Shown: positions 18,900-28,964 of the stretch, piece by piece
Position numbering within the stretch: the first letter of the stretch is position 1
Layout of the letters: each line of letters starts with the position of its first letter
DNA from: Prorocentrum cordatum
Lineage: Eukaryota; Sar; Dinophyceae; Prorocentrales; Prorocentraceae
Length of the DNA: 64,000 nt
Reading direction: 5' to 3'
Assembly: GCA_963575745.1 (NCBI GenBank)
Contig: CAUYUJ010015763.1
Span: forward strand, 62,001-126,000
Translations under genes and position numbers: made by a program
The notes under the pieces: model-generated
Databases searched by the model: none
What the model was told of the DNA's origin: nothing
The model's input: the letters and a program-made list of their open reading frames with translations, nothing else

Positions 18900-19560
18900 C
18901 GGCAACCATCCGCCAAGAGGTACATTTTGACGGAGTGCGGTTGTCATGAGGTACCTCTTGACAGCCGCAATCAGTAGGGTTGTACATCCTGGACCCAGAC
19001 TTCCGTCAAGCGGTACATCTTGACGGAAGGCTGCAATCAATATTTACACTTGACAACCCAACCATCATCCGTCAAGAGGTACCTCCTGACCGTCACCATC
19101 AATCAAGATGTACCTCTTGACGGCTACCCTCCGTCAAGCGGTACCTCTTGACGAACGGCTGTACTTAATAGCTACATCTTGATAACCACAATCAGTCAAT
19201 ATACACCTCCTGACATACACCATCAATCAAGAGGTACATCTCGACGGATTGCGGCCGTCATGAAATACCTCTTGACAACAACCATCAATGGAGAGGTACA
19301 TCCTGACGGCCACCATCCGCCAAGAGGTACATGTTGACAGATAGCTGCAATCAAGACGTACATCTTCACACCCCACCATCAGTCAAGAGGTAACTCCTGA
19401 TAGACACCATCAATCAAGATGTACCTCTTGACGGATTACGTCAGTCAGGATGTACCTCTTGACAGCCAAAAACATCAGGGAAGTACATACTGACGGCCAC
19501 CCTCCGTCAGGAGGTGCCTCTTGATGGAGGGCTGACACCAAGAGGTACATCTTGACAACA
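18900..19560. repeat. Array of ~21 imperfectly palindromic units, ~31-bp period
   Basis: Each unit approaches the self-complementary sequence CGTCAAGAGGTACCTCTTGA plus CG, with GTAC at its centre. Units are separated by 8-15 nt linkers such as GCCACCATC or GCTGCAATC. Centres lie near 18918, 18949, 18982, 19011, 19077, 19109, 19140, 19170, 19232, 19266, 19296, 19326, 19357, 19421, 19450, 19483, 19511 and 19544, plus three more degenerate units. Spacing is 26-37 bp. No transposase-like or coding function is visible. Confidence 0.9.
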
Positions 19561-21628
19561 ATCATCTGTCAAAATGGCCCTTCCCCTCCCGCGACAAAAG
19601 CTCCCAGAAACGCCGACACCCGTCCAGGACGACGCCGCAGGGGGGCCCCTCGCGGAGCCCACTCGCCGAGTGCGCGCGCGCTTCGGGGCCACGCTCCTGC
19701 GCCAGGCAGTGCTCGGAGGTGGCCTCGCGCGGACGCGTCGGCCGCGGGCGGACACCCCGAGGCACGAAGGGCTGCTCCTCCGCCCCCTCCCTTGGAGCGA
19801 CGACTGGTGGCCACCGGCAGTTGATGGGAAAGCCCAACGCGTGTTTGGAAACCCTGGGGCCTGGAGAATCACTATCAGCGAGCAAGTCCCTGTGTTGAGT
19901 TTAGGCGCGCACTCTCCTATGGCGGGTTCCAGAAGTCCTCCCACCCCCTTCCTCCCTCTCCTCCTTCCAATTCGCTTCCCCCCTCCCCTCCCCTCCCCTC
20001 CCCTTCTCAGCCAGTGGGGCAAAAAAACAAGGGCAGAAAAACGATGTGATTACAAATTGGTGCTGGCTCTTTCCAGAACTTCGGAGACCTCCAGAAACCT
20101 CTTGGGTGGTCCTCCTCGTCGTCCTCTTCCTCGAAAGATAGAGGTTGATATCCTTCGTCCGTGTCAGGCCCACTGGGGCGCCCTCGTCATCACGGCTGGA
20201 TCTTCTTCGACATCCTGGTCGGAGCCGCACCCTGGGTGTCCTCATGTCTGTTAGAGCAGGAGACAGTCTACAAACGTGAAACTTTACGACGTCGGCGGCC
20301 GCGATGCGGCACAGTGTTGAGCCCCCAAGCCCGATCCAGCTCGAGCTATTGCGCTTAAACATGGCGTCGAGAGGTCTGGTCATGGTTGCCCACTCGGGTG
20401 TTTAAGAGGGGAGGACACAGAGATGCAAGAGACGTTGTGAGTTTCGTGGGGGACGTCAAGGCTGACCGTAGGTATGACATGTGTCGTGTGCATCCTGTCT
20501 TCTGATTGTATGCGATCTCCACCTGACCTTCTCAGACACCGCTTCCACCAACAACGACCCCCCCCCCCAATGCTACCTTCCTGTATCCGCGAATCGCCCG
20601 TTGCTGGGCTACGCGCAAAGGGCATGTGCTGCCTTGGGTGCGGAATCACAGGCTGGGTGATGCACGTGCCAGAGCACGAATTCGCGTTCTGTCTCCGATC
20701 CAATGGGGTTACTGGGCGTCGCCTCCTCGTACCCCTCGTCCCTCTCCCCACGTTCGCTCTGAGAAAGAAGAGGGGAACGAAAAAGGGAAAGAAAAGACTG
20801 CGACCCACAACATGTATACCAATCGCACCCCATAGGAAAATGCAGCATGTCTCGTCCTAGCTGGCTGTTGGCCGTGGGCAGTGTAAGGTATTGTTTGTTA
20901 CTGACTCCCCTTGTGGGAGGAGCACAGCTCTACTGCTTATTGGTAAACACCGCCCCTCCGCCACGACTCATCCAACTGCCGCCCAACAACAGTGAGACCC
21001 CTCCCCAGCCGTCTTACACATTCGCATGTAGCACAGAATCTGGATCGTGAGAGGGCACGTCGCGCGCACTTCGCGTTGGCTTGTGCCAGGATGGAAGATG
21101 TGTGATCATGCTTGTCCGCTGTACGTTGGCACACTATACATAACCAAACACATGCGGACTGATTGCGCGTGCAGGAACCGTATCCCGCCGCCACCTCGAA
21201 GTTGTTCTTGCTTGAAAAGTGTGGTGGGCGGTGGGGGGATGTGTGGCACACTTGGCGCGCGTGGAGTACGTTGCGCATCTGCCGCGCCAGGCGCGCGTCG
21301 CGCACCTCGCGAACGTCGTCGCGCACATGGCGTCCGCGTTGGCTCCCAAATGGCTGCACGTCCGATGGCGACGTTTGCTCACGCTGAATCCCAAGTGCTA
21401 CTCATGTACATTGTGGGAAAGCGCGTTGGAGTGAGCGAACAGCGTGTGGCGTCGCGTTCCCTTTGGGAACTTGACCACTCCCCTGGGTCCCCTCTCCGGC
21501 GGGCCGCGAGCGGTCAGAGCATCCAAGGTGGCACAAGATGACTCTCAGAGCGCCCACGATAACCTCCACTATGTTTTCCAGCATGCCTCCGTAAAACCCC
21601 AAGACCAGTCCACTCCAAGACAGCAACA
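19561..21628. other. No confidently supported gene
   Basis: Long frames are open on both strands over 19574-20383, but they cross C/T-rich low complexity (19925-20010), and neither strand shows a recognisable domain. 20400-21630 contains only short frames. A minus-strand stretch near 20080-20160 (TKDINLYLSRKRTTRRTTQE) is mildly coding-like. Confidence 0.4.
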
Positions 21629-21642
21629 AAAATGGCTACGGA
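21629..21642 (-). other. Possible relict of the dinoflagellate spliced leader
   Basis: Read on the minus strand, the sequence is TCCGTAGCCATTTT, identical to the first 14 nt of the 22-nt dinoflagellate spliced leader (consensus DCCGTAGCCATTTTGGCTCAAG, from general knowledge). The last eight positions do not match. Leader relicts occur where trans-spliced mRNA was reverse-transcribed back into the genome. A 14-nt match is unlikely but not impossible by chance. Confidence 0.35.
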
Positions 21643-21829
21643 GCGCCCCATGGAGACCTCCGAGATGGCATCATCCTTTAAAACCTGGTGGTTTGAGATA
21701 CGCGATGCGTCAATCATTCGGCGGACCTTGTGTCGTATAAGACGTGGGAGGCTAACTGGTTAAACTGCCTGCCATCAGCTAGCTAATCTTGAGCGGGCGG
21801 ATGAGGGCCTGCACATCCCCATCAAACTT

Positions 21830-22360
21830 GCCCCGCCCAACGGCCAAAGAAGGCCGTCATATGGCCTTAGATGGCTCAAGGGTGGCCCCAGGTGGCCCAA
21901 TGTTGCCCCCCAAGATTTCACAACTTATCCCAAGCGGCCCAATCTACCAGCCAAGATGCTTCCAAGTAGCTACGAAGGCTCCCAAGGAGGCCCTCGATAA
22001 GCACCTGAAAGGGGATGTGTGTTTGCCTTCTCGCCGTCTCGCTGTCGATGTGCCTCTGAGGCCCTAAGATGGCCCCACAATTGCCAAAGAGAGCCCAACA
22101 AGGAACCCAGAAGGGCCCCAAGAGGGGCCCCAAGAGGGGCCAAGAGCCCCCCAAGATGGCCCAACACGGCCCAAGAGAACTCCAAGACGGCCCGAGGACG
22201 CTTTAAGACGGCCCAGATAGATCCCCAAGACAGCCGCCGAAAACGTCAGGCGGGCCTACAACGCCCTACAATAACACAAACAATCCCGAAGAGGCTCCAA
22301 GAGTCCAAAAGGGGTCCCCAAAAGGCCCAAAAGAAGCTCCAACAGGAACCCCAGAGGCCC
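21830..22360. repeat. Degenerate CCAAGA-x-GGCCC array
   Basis: Repeated short units of the type CCCAAGAxGGCCC or CCAAGAGGGGCCC, with 12-25 bp spacing and drifting linkers. It is the densest of several such arrays in the window. Translated frames are Gly/Pro/Leu-rich artefacts. Confidence 0.75.
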
Positions 22361-22537
22361 CAATACACGCCACCATGCCACTTCCTGCTCGTACTCGTTG
22401 TCCTCCTCTTCCTCCATCCTCCATGATCGCGAGATTGGCGGGCTAATTTCCAAGCGGGTCCAGCTGTGGTTCCCGCTCTGCGGGCTTAATGCGGCGGCCA
22501 CCCTGCGGCCGTCGACGCTTCGGCCGTGTCGGGAGCT

Positions 22538-23161
22538 ATGGGTGGTTGGTGCATTGGCGAGCTACTTCCCGGACAGTGTTTATACTTAGGTATCCTCATC
22601 TCTTGTCTTAGGATAGGAACTGGACCTGGCTGCTGGTCCAGCGGGTGTGTAGCCACGGTCGCCGCCCCGTCGCCGCCTCGACGACGCCCGCCATCTGGGC
22701 ATGGATTTTGGTCCGGCGCCAATGTAGCCGCCGTCGCTGCCTCGTCGCCGTCTCGTCGCCGCCCGTGGGCTGGGCCTGTCTGGCGGTTTGGCGGCCATGT
22801 CGTCGCCGTCGCCGCTCCGTCGCCGCCTTGTCGCCGCCCGTCGTCTGGCCCTGACCTGGATGGTGGCTATATTGTCGCCGTCGTCGCCCCGTCGTCGCCC
22901 CAACGATTGCAGAACATCGGTTGCACCATATGGACTTCACTACGAATGATGCTTGCACCACGCAAAACGAATGCCCCACATAGATCACACAACATATTTT
23001 GCAAACGTGAATTGCACAACCTAGGTGGCACAACGTATATCAAAACACATCGAGTGCTCAATTGCACCAAACTGATTGCACGATCATGTCCCAAATACAT
23101 GGCACAACACATATTCCCAGAAACGCACTGGTTTGGGCCCACGCTGGCTTACATATGCTAA
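22538..23161 (+). CDS. Possible protein with a 25-residue tandem repeat (weak)
   Basis: Plus-strand frame from an ATG at 22538 that reads through the 75-bp minisatellite without interruption. It gives four repeats of the form VAAVAAPSPPRRRP-x2-GP, then FCKRELHNLGGTTYIKTHRV. Because the repeat length is a multiple of three, the frame stays open in any case, and the minus strand is also open. No domain or signal recognised. Confidence 0.25.
   Translation: MGGWCIGELLPGQCLYLGILISCLRIGTGPGCWSSGCVATVAAPSPPRRRPPSGHGFWSGANVAAVAASSPSRRRPWAGPVWRFGGHVVAVAAPSPPCRRPSSGPDLDGGYIVAVVAPSSPQRLQNIGCTIWTSLRMMLAPRKTNAPHRSHNIFCKRELHNLGGTTYIKTHRVLNCTKLIARSCPKYMAQHIFPETHWFGPTLAYIC
22645..22915. repeat. 75-bp minisatellite, ~4 copies
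   Basis: Units start with a GTAGCC or GTCGCC cluster (22650, 22724, 22799, 22872), run through CGTCGCCGCC-type sequence and end with a GGxCTGG segment. Period 73-75 bp. Copies are moderately diverged. Confidence 0.8.
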
Positions 23162-23269
23162 CTCACGAGTTAGAACGAAAGGGGGTCTCGCGCACCCCCA
23201 CCGACTCAGCCGGCAGGCCAACAAAAAACCGCATAACGGCCCCCGATGGTAAAAAAAAACGCCGTGCCG

Positions 23270-23450
23270 GAACCCAATCTGACCCCAAGGCGACCGATGG
23301 CCTCACGGAGGCCTTCGAGGCCCCCAAAACGGCCGAATACGGCCCCACCGCGGTGCTAGGTGGCCTCAAGACGGCCCCGCCGCGAGGGTGGCAGGAGGCT
23401 CCAAGAGGCCCTCCACGATAGCCCGAAGGAGCCAAAAGTCTGGATGGGAA
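23270..23450. repeat. CCAAGA/GGCCC array (left flank of the LTR-like repeat)
   Basis: Same family as 21830-22360: CCCCAAGGCGACC, GGCCTCAAGACGGCCCC and CCAAGAGGCCCTCC-type units. It lies immediately left of the LTR-like repeat at 23563. Confidence 0.65.
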
Positions 23451-23562
23451 CCGAAACGGCCCGGCCCCCGTCAAGGAAACACAAGGAACGCCCCGTCTGT
23501 TTTTCCCGTCTGTTTTTCCCTCCCAGCTGCAAGCTAGAGGATCCAAAAGGCGGGGGCTGGGG

Positions 23563-23765
23563 GTGCGCGTATAGGGACACGACCGAGAGGTCGATCCTAT
23601 GATAGGGATCGTAGGTGGAGGCAAACGAGGAAGAGGTTCGCCATTCCTTTTCCTGGGCGCTGCGCGGAGAACGGCGCGGCAGATGTTGACGTCAATACCT
23701 GAACCGATTCGGTAGCGGTATACGATGATACAAGGGTGATATGAGCGGCCTTCACACGCACGCAC
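23563..23765 (-). repeat. LTR-like direct repeat, 3' side of a minus-strand element
   Basis: About 200 bp matching 36462-36658 in the same orientation at roughly 75% identity. Long shared words include TCCTGGGCGCTGCGCGGAGA, CAATACCTGA and AGCGGTATA. Read on the minus strand, both copies begin TGTGTG and end near TGCGCAC(A), i.e. TG...CA ends as in LTRs. The integrase between them is on the minus strand, which makes this the 3' copy. Confidence 0.5.
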
Positions 23766-24700
23766 ACACACACACACACCGTCCCGAGACCCGCCAGCTC
23801 CACGATGGCGTCGGGCCGTCGGAAGACAACGGCGGGGCTCGGGATCACAGGTGTGAGGTCCACGCAAAGCACTGTCGCATCGACCGCACCTCCAAACGAG
23901 GTCGCATCGGCTAGGAAGGTGAGGAAAAGGCCAACCCCGCCGCGCGGATTATTTCGAGGGGCCTAACCGCCTATACCACGCCCAGGGCGCGCCCCCCAAA
24001 AACGCTCCGGCACTCCTGGGCGAATCCCAGTCACCACAGGTGACGAAGCTGGGAGAGCAAGGGGGAGAAGAGCGAATGAAGAGCACGATTGCAACCCCCG
24101 ATGCAGATGTCTCCACCGGCGCACAGTGAGAGCGCGCAAGGCATCGCAAAGGATACGATGGATCAGAGTTGCGACCACAACTCGGTCAAAGTAAAGTGAA
24201 GTCTCTCCCTCGCGGGGCTCTCCAGGCCCACAAATATTGCTCGGGCTCTGCAGGCTCAAATTCTCATTGAATTATTATAGTTACGATGACAGCGGATCTC
24301 TGTGAGAGTTCGCAACATTCAGAGCGCGAGGCACTCCAGGCCTCAAAGAATGTAAACATGTGGCGTCAAATCAACCGCGCGCTGCGCTGCAAGAAGTAAA
24401 ACGCACGGCCAGTGCGACAACGTAAACGATGGCGAGTACTTCGTCGCAAAGGTCATGAGAATTATGCTTTGCATGTGTCGTGCCCTGTCACGTCGAACTT
24501 CTCAGGATAAAATATACCCAGCTCGATAAAATTGTTGGCGGGCGACCTGCCGGGGCGCGCTTGTGCCTTGGACGCCAATTTGCACGGAACGGCGTCAAAT
24601 CTGTCAAGACATAATGGAGATGATGGTAAGATGAAGTATCCGATGAATCGCAGAAGCTATGCAAGAGAACGAAATCAAATTATATAAACCAGAACTACAG
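23766..24700. other. No supported gene; (CA)n microsatellite at its left edge
   Basis: 23755-23780 is a CA repeat. The rest is mixed sequence, becoming AT-richer after 24240. A 17-bp word TGTCTCCACCGGCGCAC at 24108 recurs at 28414. No open frame of note. Confidence 0.5.
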
Positions 24701-24795
24701 CAGTGTAGCCACATAGTCTAATGATAGTTTGCCACAGAAGCAGTGACGAAGTACAGTCAGGCAGTCTACTTCAATACGGGCATCTGAAAATCATG

Positions 24796-24996
24796 CTATC
24801 GATTGTCCCAGGCACAATTGCCGCGTTCAGCGAACCAGCCAATTGCACGTTCGCTGTTGGTGTCCAACCACACGTGCTCGCAGTCGCCCCCGTCTATGTA
24901 GATCCATTTGTCGAGATAGTTGGACCAGTGGCGGTGCGCATCGCGTTGGTAGCGCTCAATGTCCGCCACCGCGTCTCCACGTTGCGGCGCTGGCAA
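24796..24996 (-). pseudogene. Unknown protein fragment
   Basis: 66 residues with good composition: ADIERYQRDAHRHWSNYLDK, then WIYIDGGDCEHVWLDTNSER and AIGWFAERGNCAWDNR. The Trp/Asp-rich pattern is protein-like. Upstream sequence (25.0-25.6 kb) is only patchily coding. Possibly the 3' end of the gene starting near 26.8 kb. Confidence 0.35.
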
Positions 24997-25504
24997 GCGG
25001 CGCTACGGCTGGGGCCCATCTCGCGCGGCAGCCGCCTGGGAGGCGTCGTGGGACTCCGCGTGCTCGAAGCGGAGCCGGTGTCTCCAGTCCAGCAAACGCC
25101 GGGCGCGCAGCCGCCGGCGGGGACATTGCGGCGCAGAAATGGAGAGGCAGGGGCGAGGCGGACAGGGCCAATGACGGGGGCGCTATCCTCGCCCTTCTTA
25201 CCATTCGTTGCGCCTTTGGGGGCCTGCCAATATAGCTCGGGCAGCGCGACGCGGTTCATCGACCCCTGACCTCTCCCCGAAGGGGCGGAAAAGGTGGTGG
25301 GCCCACGTTCGCAACGCTCGCTCCGGCTGAGCGCTCCGGGGGCCTGTGCCTGGCGACCAACGCATCCAGAACTCACGCTGTCACGATCATATTGCGCGGC
25401 ATCGCGCATATTCTCAATCGCGAAAGGCGGTCTGTTTTGGCATTCCTGCCAGTAGTCAGTAGTCATCTGAACGCAGAAAAGAAGATCGGTGTGGGAGCGC
25501 TCCA

Positions 25505-26089
25505 CTATGTCAACATACGGGCGATGCACGACAGTGTTGTCGTGCTGGTTATCAGCACCAGCTCCACCCAGTCGGCAGGCGCCTGAGCAAGGCCTGCCAG
25601 CCTCAACCCACTTGGTGCAACGATTCTCCGCATTAACCACTGCCTGCGAAGGGAGCCCCTCCTCTCGGCTTCATCGGAGCGGGTGCCCTGGAAGCGGATG
25701 GCAACGTCTGCGTGTATGATATGCCGCACGATCTGCTCTCTCAAATTGCTTCGAATCCACGCGTGAACGTTGGCGAGAAACTGGATCTGGGCAGCGCCTG
25801 CCCCCCCGTACTTTTGCGACTCACCGCGCATGTCGCAGACGTCAACAGGGAAGCTGTTAGGGAGATCGCGGTGGCAGCTCTGACAATGACGCTTCGCGGT
25901 CGGCAAGCCGACAGCGCCATGTTCAATGAGCTGTTGGACGCAATTGCGGGCGTCACCGCCGCCATTCAAAGACCGGCCGAGATCGCGCAGAGCACGATTC
26001 GGGACCAAATGAGCGCGATCGGTGGCCAGATCGGATTCCAATCCTGTATACGTCATCGGATCGGAGTGGTCACCGGCCGATATGCCCAC
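25505..26089 (-). CDS. Unknown protein segment with Cys-His cluster
   Basis: A 194-residue frame. Good protein sequence: VPNRALRDLGRSLNGGGDAR, CVQQLIEHGAVGLPTAKRHC, QSCHRDLPNSFPVDVCDM, IQFLANVHAWIRSNLREQIV. CxxCH followed by a later Cys could bind metal, but nothing else supports a cytochrome. It follows the 26070-26807 segment on the same strand with a frame change in a 20-bp overlap, so the two are probably one gene. Confidence 0.45.
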   Translation of the reverse strand: MGISAGDHSDPMTYTGLESDLATDRAHLVPNRALRDLGRSLNGGGDARNCVQQLIEHGAVGLPTAKRHCQSCHRDLPNSFPVDVCDMRGESQKYGGAGAAQIQFLANVHAWIRSNLREQIVRHIIHADVAIRFQGTRSDEAERRGSLRRQWLMRRIVAPSGLRLAGLAQAPADWVELVLITSTTTLSCIARMLT

Positions 26090-26807
26090 GAGCGTGGCGT
26101 GCTGAGGCCGTGCCCTGATGCTCTGTCAGGACCTGCTCCGCTGTGGCACGGAACTCCGCGCCCCTCGCATCCTTCTCGGTGCCTTGCAGATTGTTGTCAG
26201 AGTCGGTCCGCAATGCCGCGAGCATTCGTTCCTGGGTCGGGGCACCAGCAGACGCTGTGCTACCAGGGTCGGCAGCAGTACCGGGGGCGTCGGGAGAGGT
26301 CGGGTCGGCGTCAGCCTTGATCTTCATTTTGTCCTTCACGGGGTCGTCCAAATATCCGCTGTACTTCGGATTGGGCACCGCATTTCTCCCGTGGATTGAG
26401 CGGGGACTCAAGGGCGGGATGGTGCTTGAGAGCATCCGACGCCGATGTTTCCACGGGGCGCTGAGTGGCGTCGTCCTGGAGGATGGTGAAGGTGCGGGGC
26501 CCAATGGAAACATGAACCCATCGTCGTCTTTCCAGCCCATGGCCCTCATCTCTCGAGCGCGAAAGATGCCCGCGCCATTGCCCGGGCGGGGTGGCAAGGG
26601 GCGGAAAGGGAGGCGGCGCGCCGCAGCCGACGGCGGTTGCACAGGTGCAGATGCGACGGCCCATGGAACATTGCAAGACACTGTCCTCTCCGGGCATCCG
26701 CTGGCACCGAAGGCGCGCGCGCTCCCATCAAAAAAGTGGCCGACCGCGCATCGGTCGGTCTCGGGATAGAGTAGCTCGTCCGGAGGTGCGCACGCGAAGG
26801 CGCCCAA
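26070..26807 (-). CDS. Unknown protein segment, acidic/helical C-terminal half
   Basis: Coding-like parts are MGWKDDDGFMFPLGP, NPKYSGYLDDPVKDKMKIKA, and a helical end (ERMLAALRTDSDNNLQGTEK, EFRATAEQVLTEHQGTA). The first ~80 residues are Arg/Pro-rich and may be non-coding. The frame has no ATG at its upper limit. Family not recognised. Confidence 0.45.
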   Translation of the reverse strand: MGAFACAPPDELLYPETDRCAVGHFFDGSARAFGASGCPERTVSCNVPWAVASAPVQPPSAAARRLPFRPLPPRPGNGAGIFRAREMRAMGWKDDDGFMFPLGPAPSPSSRTTPLSAPWKHRRRMLSSTIPPLSPRSIHGRNAVPNPKYSGYLDDPVKDKMKIKADADPTSPDAPGTAADPGSTASAGAPTQERMLAALRTDSDNNLQGTEKDARGAEFRATAEQVLTEHQGTASARHARGHIGR

Positions 26808-27440
26808 TTAAGCGTTCGGGGCTCGACGCGCAACGCGCGCCCTGGGTGTCCTGGGCGGACGCCGCTGCAATCCCGCGCTCGCCCCAAACGCCTGGGGCCC
26901 CGGGCGCCAGGCGCTGTCGCCAGGGGCTGCCCCCTGGAAAACCCGCCTGGCGTCGCGCCAGCTAAGTCCGGGCACGCGTCGGGGGGCGCAGTCGCCGACG
27001 CTCGTAGATCGCGCCGCCGGACGCGCGTCCGCACCTAGTCGAGGCGGCGTTTGGTCGAAATCGCTCTCGGGCGCACGCGCGGCCCCCGAGAGCGCCCCCG
27101 AACGCGGCCGCAGCGGCCCCAAGGGAGCGCGAGATTGCAACGACACCCGCGGGCGTGCCCAACCGCAACGGAGCGGCGGCGCCTGTCCCCAAATGGGACA
27201 GGCACCGCGACTCCAATGCAGGTACCACCACTCCAATGCAGTTCTCGACCCCGCGGGCACCCCCGATGCCCCCAGACGTCCCGGACGCAAGCCAGGGCAT
27301 GTCGCTGCATTCAAACAACCAGCCGCTCAGCGCGTCGCTGCGCCCTGACGCGCGGACGCTGAGACAGCGCGCGCGCTGCAGGCTGATCCGGCGCAACGGC
27401 AAGCGCCCAATCCAGCGGACGGCCCCTTCACCCAGGCCGG
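26808..27440. other. GC-rich stretch without a supported gene
   Basis: Very GC-rich, with frames open on both strands giving Arg/Ala/Pro-rich translations. I see no motif that favours one frame. Confidence 0.5.
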
Positions 27441-27442
27441 CC

Positions 27443-28057
27443 CTAGGTAAGCGTATATCTAGGATCAATGATCATCATCGTCAGGATGAACCAGTTGTGT
27501 ACACATGCGTCGGGGAGCTGCTGGGACCATGGAATGTACGGATTAAACGTCATGCGGTACCATTTCGTCTCAACTCTGAAGCAGAACATGACGTCAAGGT
27601 GGCTGAGGTAGTGGTAATTGTCATCCTCGTACTTCACAATGCAAACTTGTTCCACCTCGCAGAGCAGCGTCATCAACAGGGGTCCAGTGCTGGTGGTCGC
27701 TGAACCAGACTTTCGGAGGTCTTCAAGAGATTCTCGCGAGGGGGTTCTAAATGCAGCCTGCGTTCCCTCGACGATCTGGATGGGGGTCCGAACTTTATTC
27801 TCGTCGTATCTGACGGCTCGACTGTGATCGTGCTTGGCAGTGTCGCGATCGTCGTGAGTTGCGGGCGTTCCAACCGACGTCTCAACAACGACGTCATCAT
27901 CGGATAGACCGAGGTGCCCTTCGATGTCCCAAGCACGGAAAAAATCGATCAAGGTCGACTGAAGATTGGCACGAAAGTGAACCTCGAAGCGGAAACAACG
28001 TTGTTCGTTACCGTGATCACAGTGCCTATATGTTGGCCCAGAACGGATGGTGGCCAC
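27443..28057 (-). CDS. Unknown protein, well-composed open frame
   Basis: 204 residues of balanced composition in a locally lower-GC stretch: CFRFEVHFRANLQSTLIDFF, RAWDIEGHLGLSDDDVVVET, LLMTLLCEVEQVCIVKYEDD, MFCFRVETKWYRMTFNPYIP. It looks like a folded domain, but I cannot match it to a family. No RT motif (Tyr-x-Asp-Asp) is present, so it is not the missing reverse transcriptase of the copia-like element. Confidence 0.5.
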   Translation of the reverse strand: MATIRSGPTYRHCDHGNEQRCFRFEVHFRANLQSTLIDFFRAWDIEGHLGLSDDDVVVETSVGTPATHDDRDTAKHDHSRAVRYDENKVRTPIQIVEGTQAAFRTPSRESLEDLRKSGSATTSTGPLLMTLLCEVEQVCIVKYEDDNYHYLSHLDVMFCFRVETKWYRMTFNPYIPWSQQLPDACVHNWFILTMMIIDPRYTLT

Positions 28058-28069
28058 GGCACGGGATCA

Positions 28070-28492
28070 TCACGCTGACATATGGTCCTTTGTGCCCCGT
28101 ATCGATGATTGGACACTATATATGTGTCCCTTTGCCAGGATGATGGACTTCTGCTTGGTGGCAGGGCATGGTGCGGCTACAGCTCGGCATCGAGACCTGC
28201 AGTGCCGACGCGCGTGGACGAAATCACCAAAACGAATGTCGCTGCAACGCGGCGCGCGGTCCCAGGTGCCCGGGGGGAGGTCAATGGCGAGCGGTTCGAA
28301 GTACTGCCTCTTGCAACCCTGCGCGATCTTCCACCAGTCGATGCTCCACTGCGCTGCCTGGATGTCCTGTTCTGCTGGATTTGGCGGGCTTGCTGCGTAT
28401 AATGAGGATGCCCGTGTCTCCACCGGCGCACGGACATCAGGGTCAGCGGCGGGTGCAGCCATGCACGCATCGAGGCGGGGGACGTCTTGCAC
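28070..28492 (-). CDS. Unknown protein segment upstream of 27443-28057
   Basis: Reads NPAEQDIQAAQWSIDWWKIA, QGCKRQYFEPLAIDLPPGTW and DRAPRCSDIRFGDFVHARRH, then Arg/Ala-rich sequence. Separated from the downstream frame by stops and a frame change. The coding-like part is about 28240-28420. Confidence 0.4.
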   Translation of the reverse strand: MQDVPRLDACMAAPAADPDVRAPVETRASSLYAASPPNPAEQDIQAAQWSIDWWKIAQGCKRQYFEPLAIDLPPGTWDRAPRCSDIRFGDFVHARRHCRSRCRAVAAPCPATKQKSIILAKGHIYSVQSSIRGTKDHMSA

Positions 28493-28664
28493 GTCGTCCG
28501 CAATGTCGACTGGTCCATCGGTCTGCGCACGCTGCTCGGGAAATATATAATTTGGCAGAAGAATAACTCTTCGACTGCAACGGCCGCGGATCCACGAGGC
28601 TTGGGCGAGGGCGCGTTGGGTCTGCGATGCGACTGAGTGTTCAGCATAGACTCAGCTGCAGGTG

Positions 28665-28964
28665 TTACCACTGGCTCAACCTCACAGACTTCGCACTGAC
28701 TCCGTGGATCAGGTAGCCCAGCCAGCGGAAGGTAGGTCCATGATTTGTTGTGCTCGAGGAAAAGAAATCGTGCACCGACCGCGCGGATGGCGAGAATGGC
28801 CATACGAAGAATAATCTGGGGACGAATGATGGCGCCTTGCTCACCAAACGCCCGGCCACAAACGTCGCATGCACGTCGATGGCCACGTCCACCTGCTTAT
28901 GCTTGCGATAGACATTGTAATCAGCAGCCGTGGTGTGTGGGTTCGGCACATCTCCGAAGACCAA
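28665..28964 (-). CDS. Unknown protein segment
   Basis: 99 residues: DVPNPHTTAADYNVYRKHKQ, VDVAIDVHATFVAGRLVSKA, SFVPRLFFVWPFSPSARSVH. Good composition with alternating hydrophobic residues. It continues the gene from the frames at 28841-29615 after frame changes. Confidence 0.4.
   Translation of the reverse strand: MVFGDVPNPHTTAADYNVYRKHKQVDVAIDVHATFVAGRLVSKAPSFVPRLFFVWPFSPSARSVHDFFSSSTTNHGPTFRWLGYLIHGVSAKSVRLSQW

Noticed and set aside
18900-19560. CRISPR array
   Set aside because: Units are degenerate and palindromic with 8-15 nt linkers that are themselves similar; no constant repeat with unique ~30-nt spacers, no cas genes, eukaryotic context.
23563-23765. tRNA-derived SINE instead of an LTR
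   Set aside because: A TTCGATC-type B-box-like word is present in one copy, but there is no A box at the right distance and no poly(A) or short tail repeat; the TG...CA ends and placement around an integrase favour an LTR.
25780-25900. CxxCH in the 25505-26089 protein as a haem-binding site
   Set aside because: A single motif with no signal peptide or cytochrome context; more likely chance or a metal-binding cluster.
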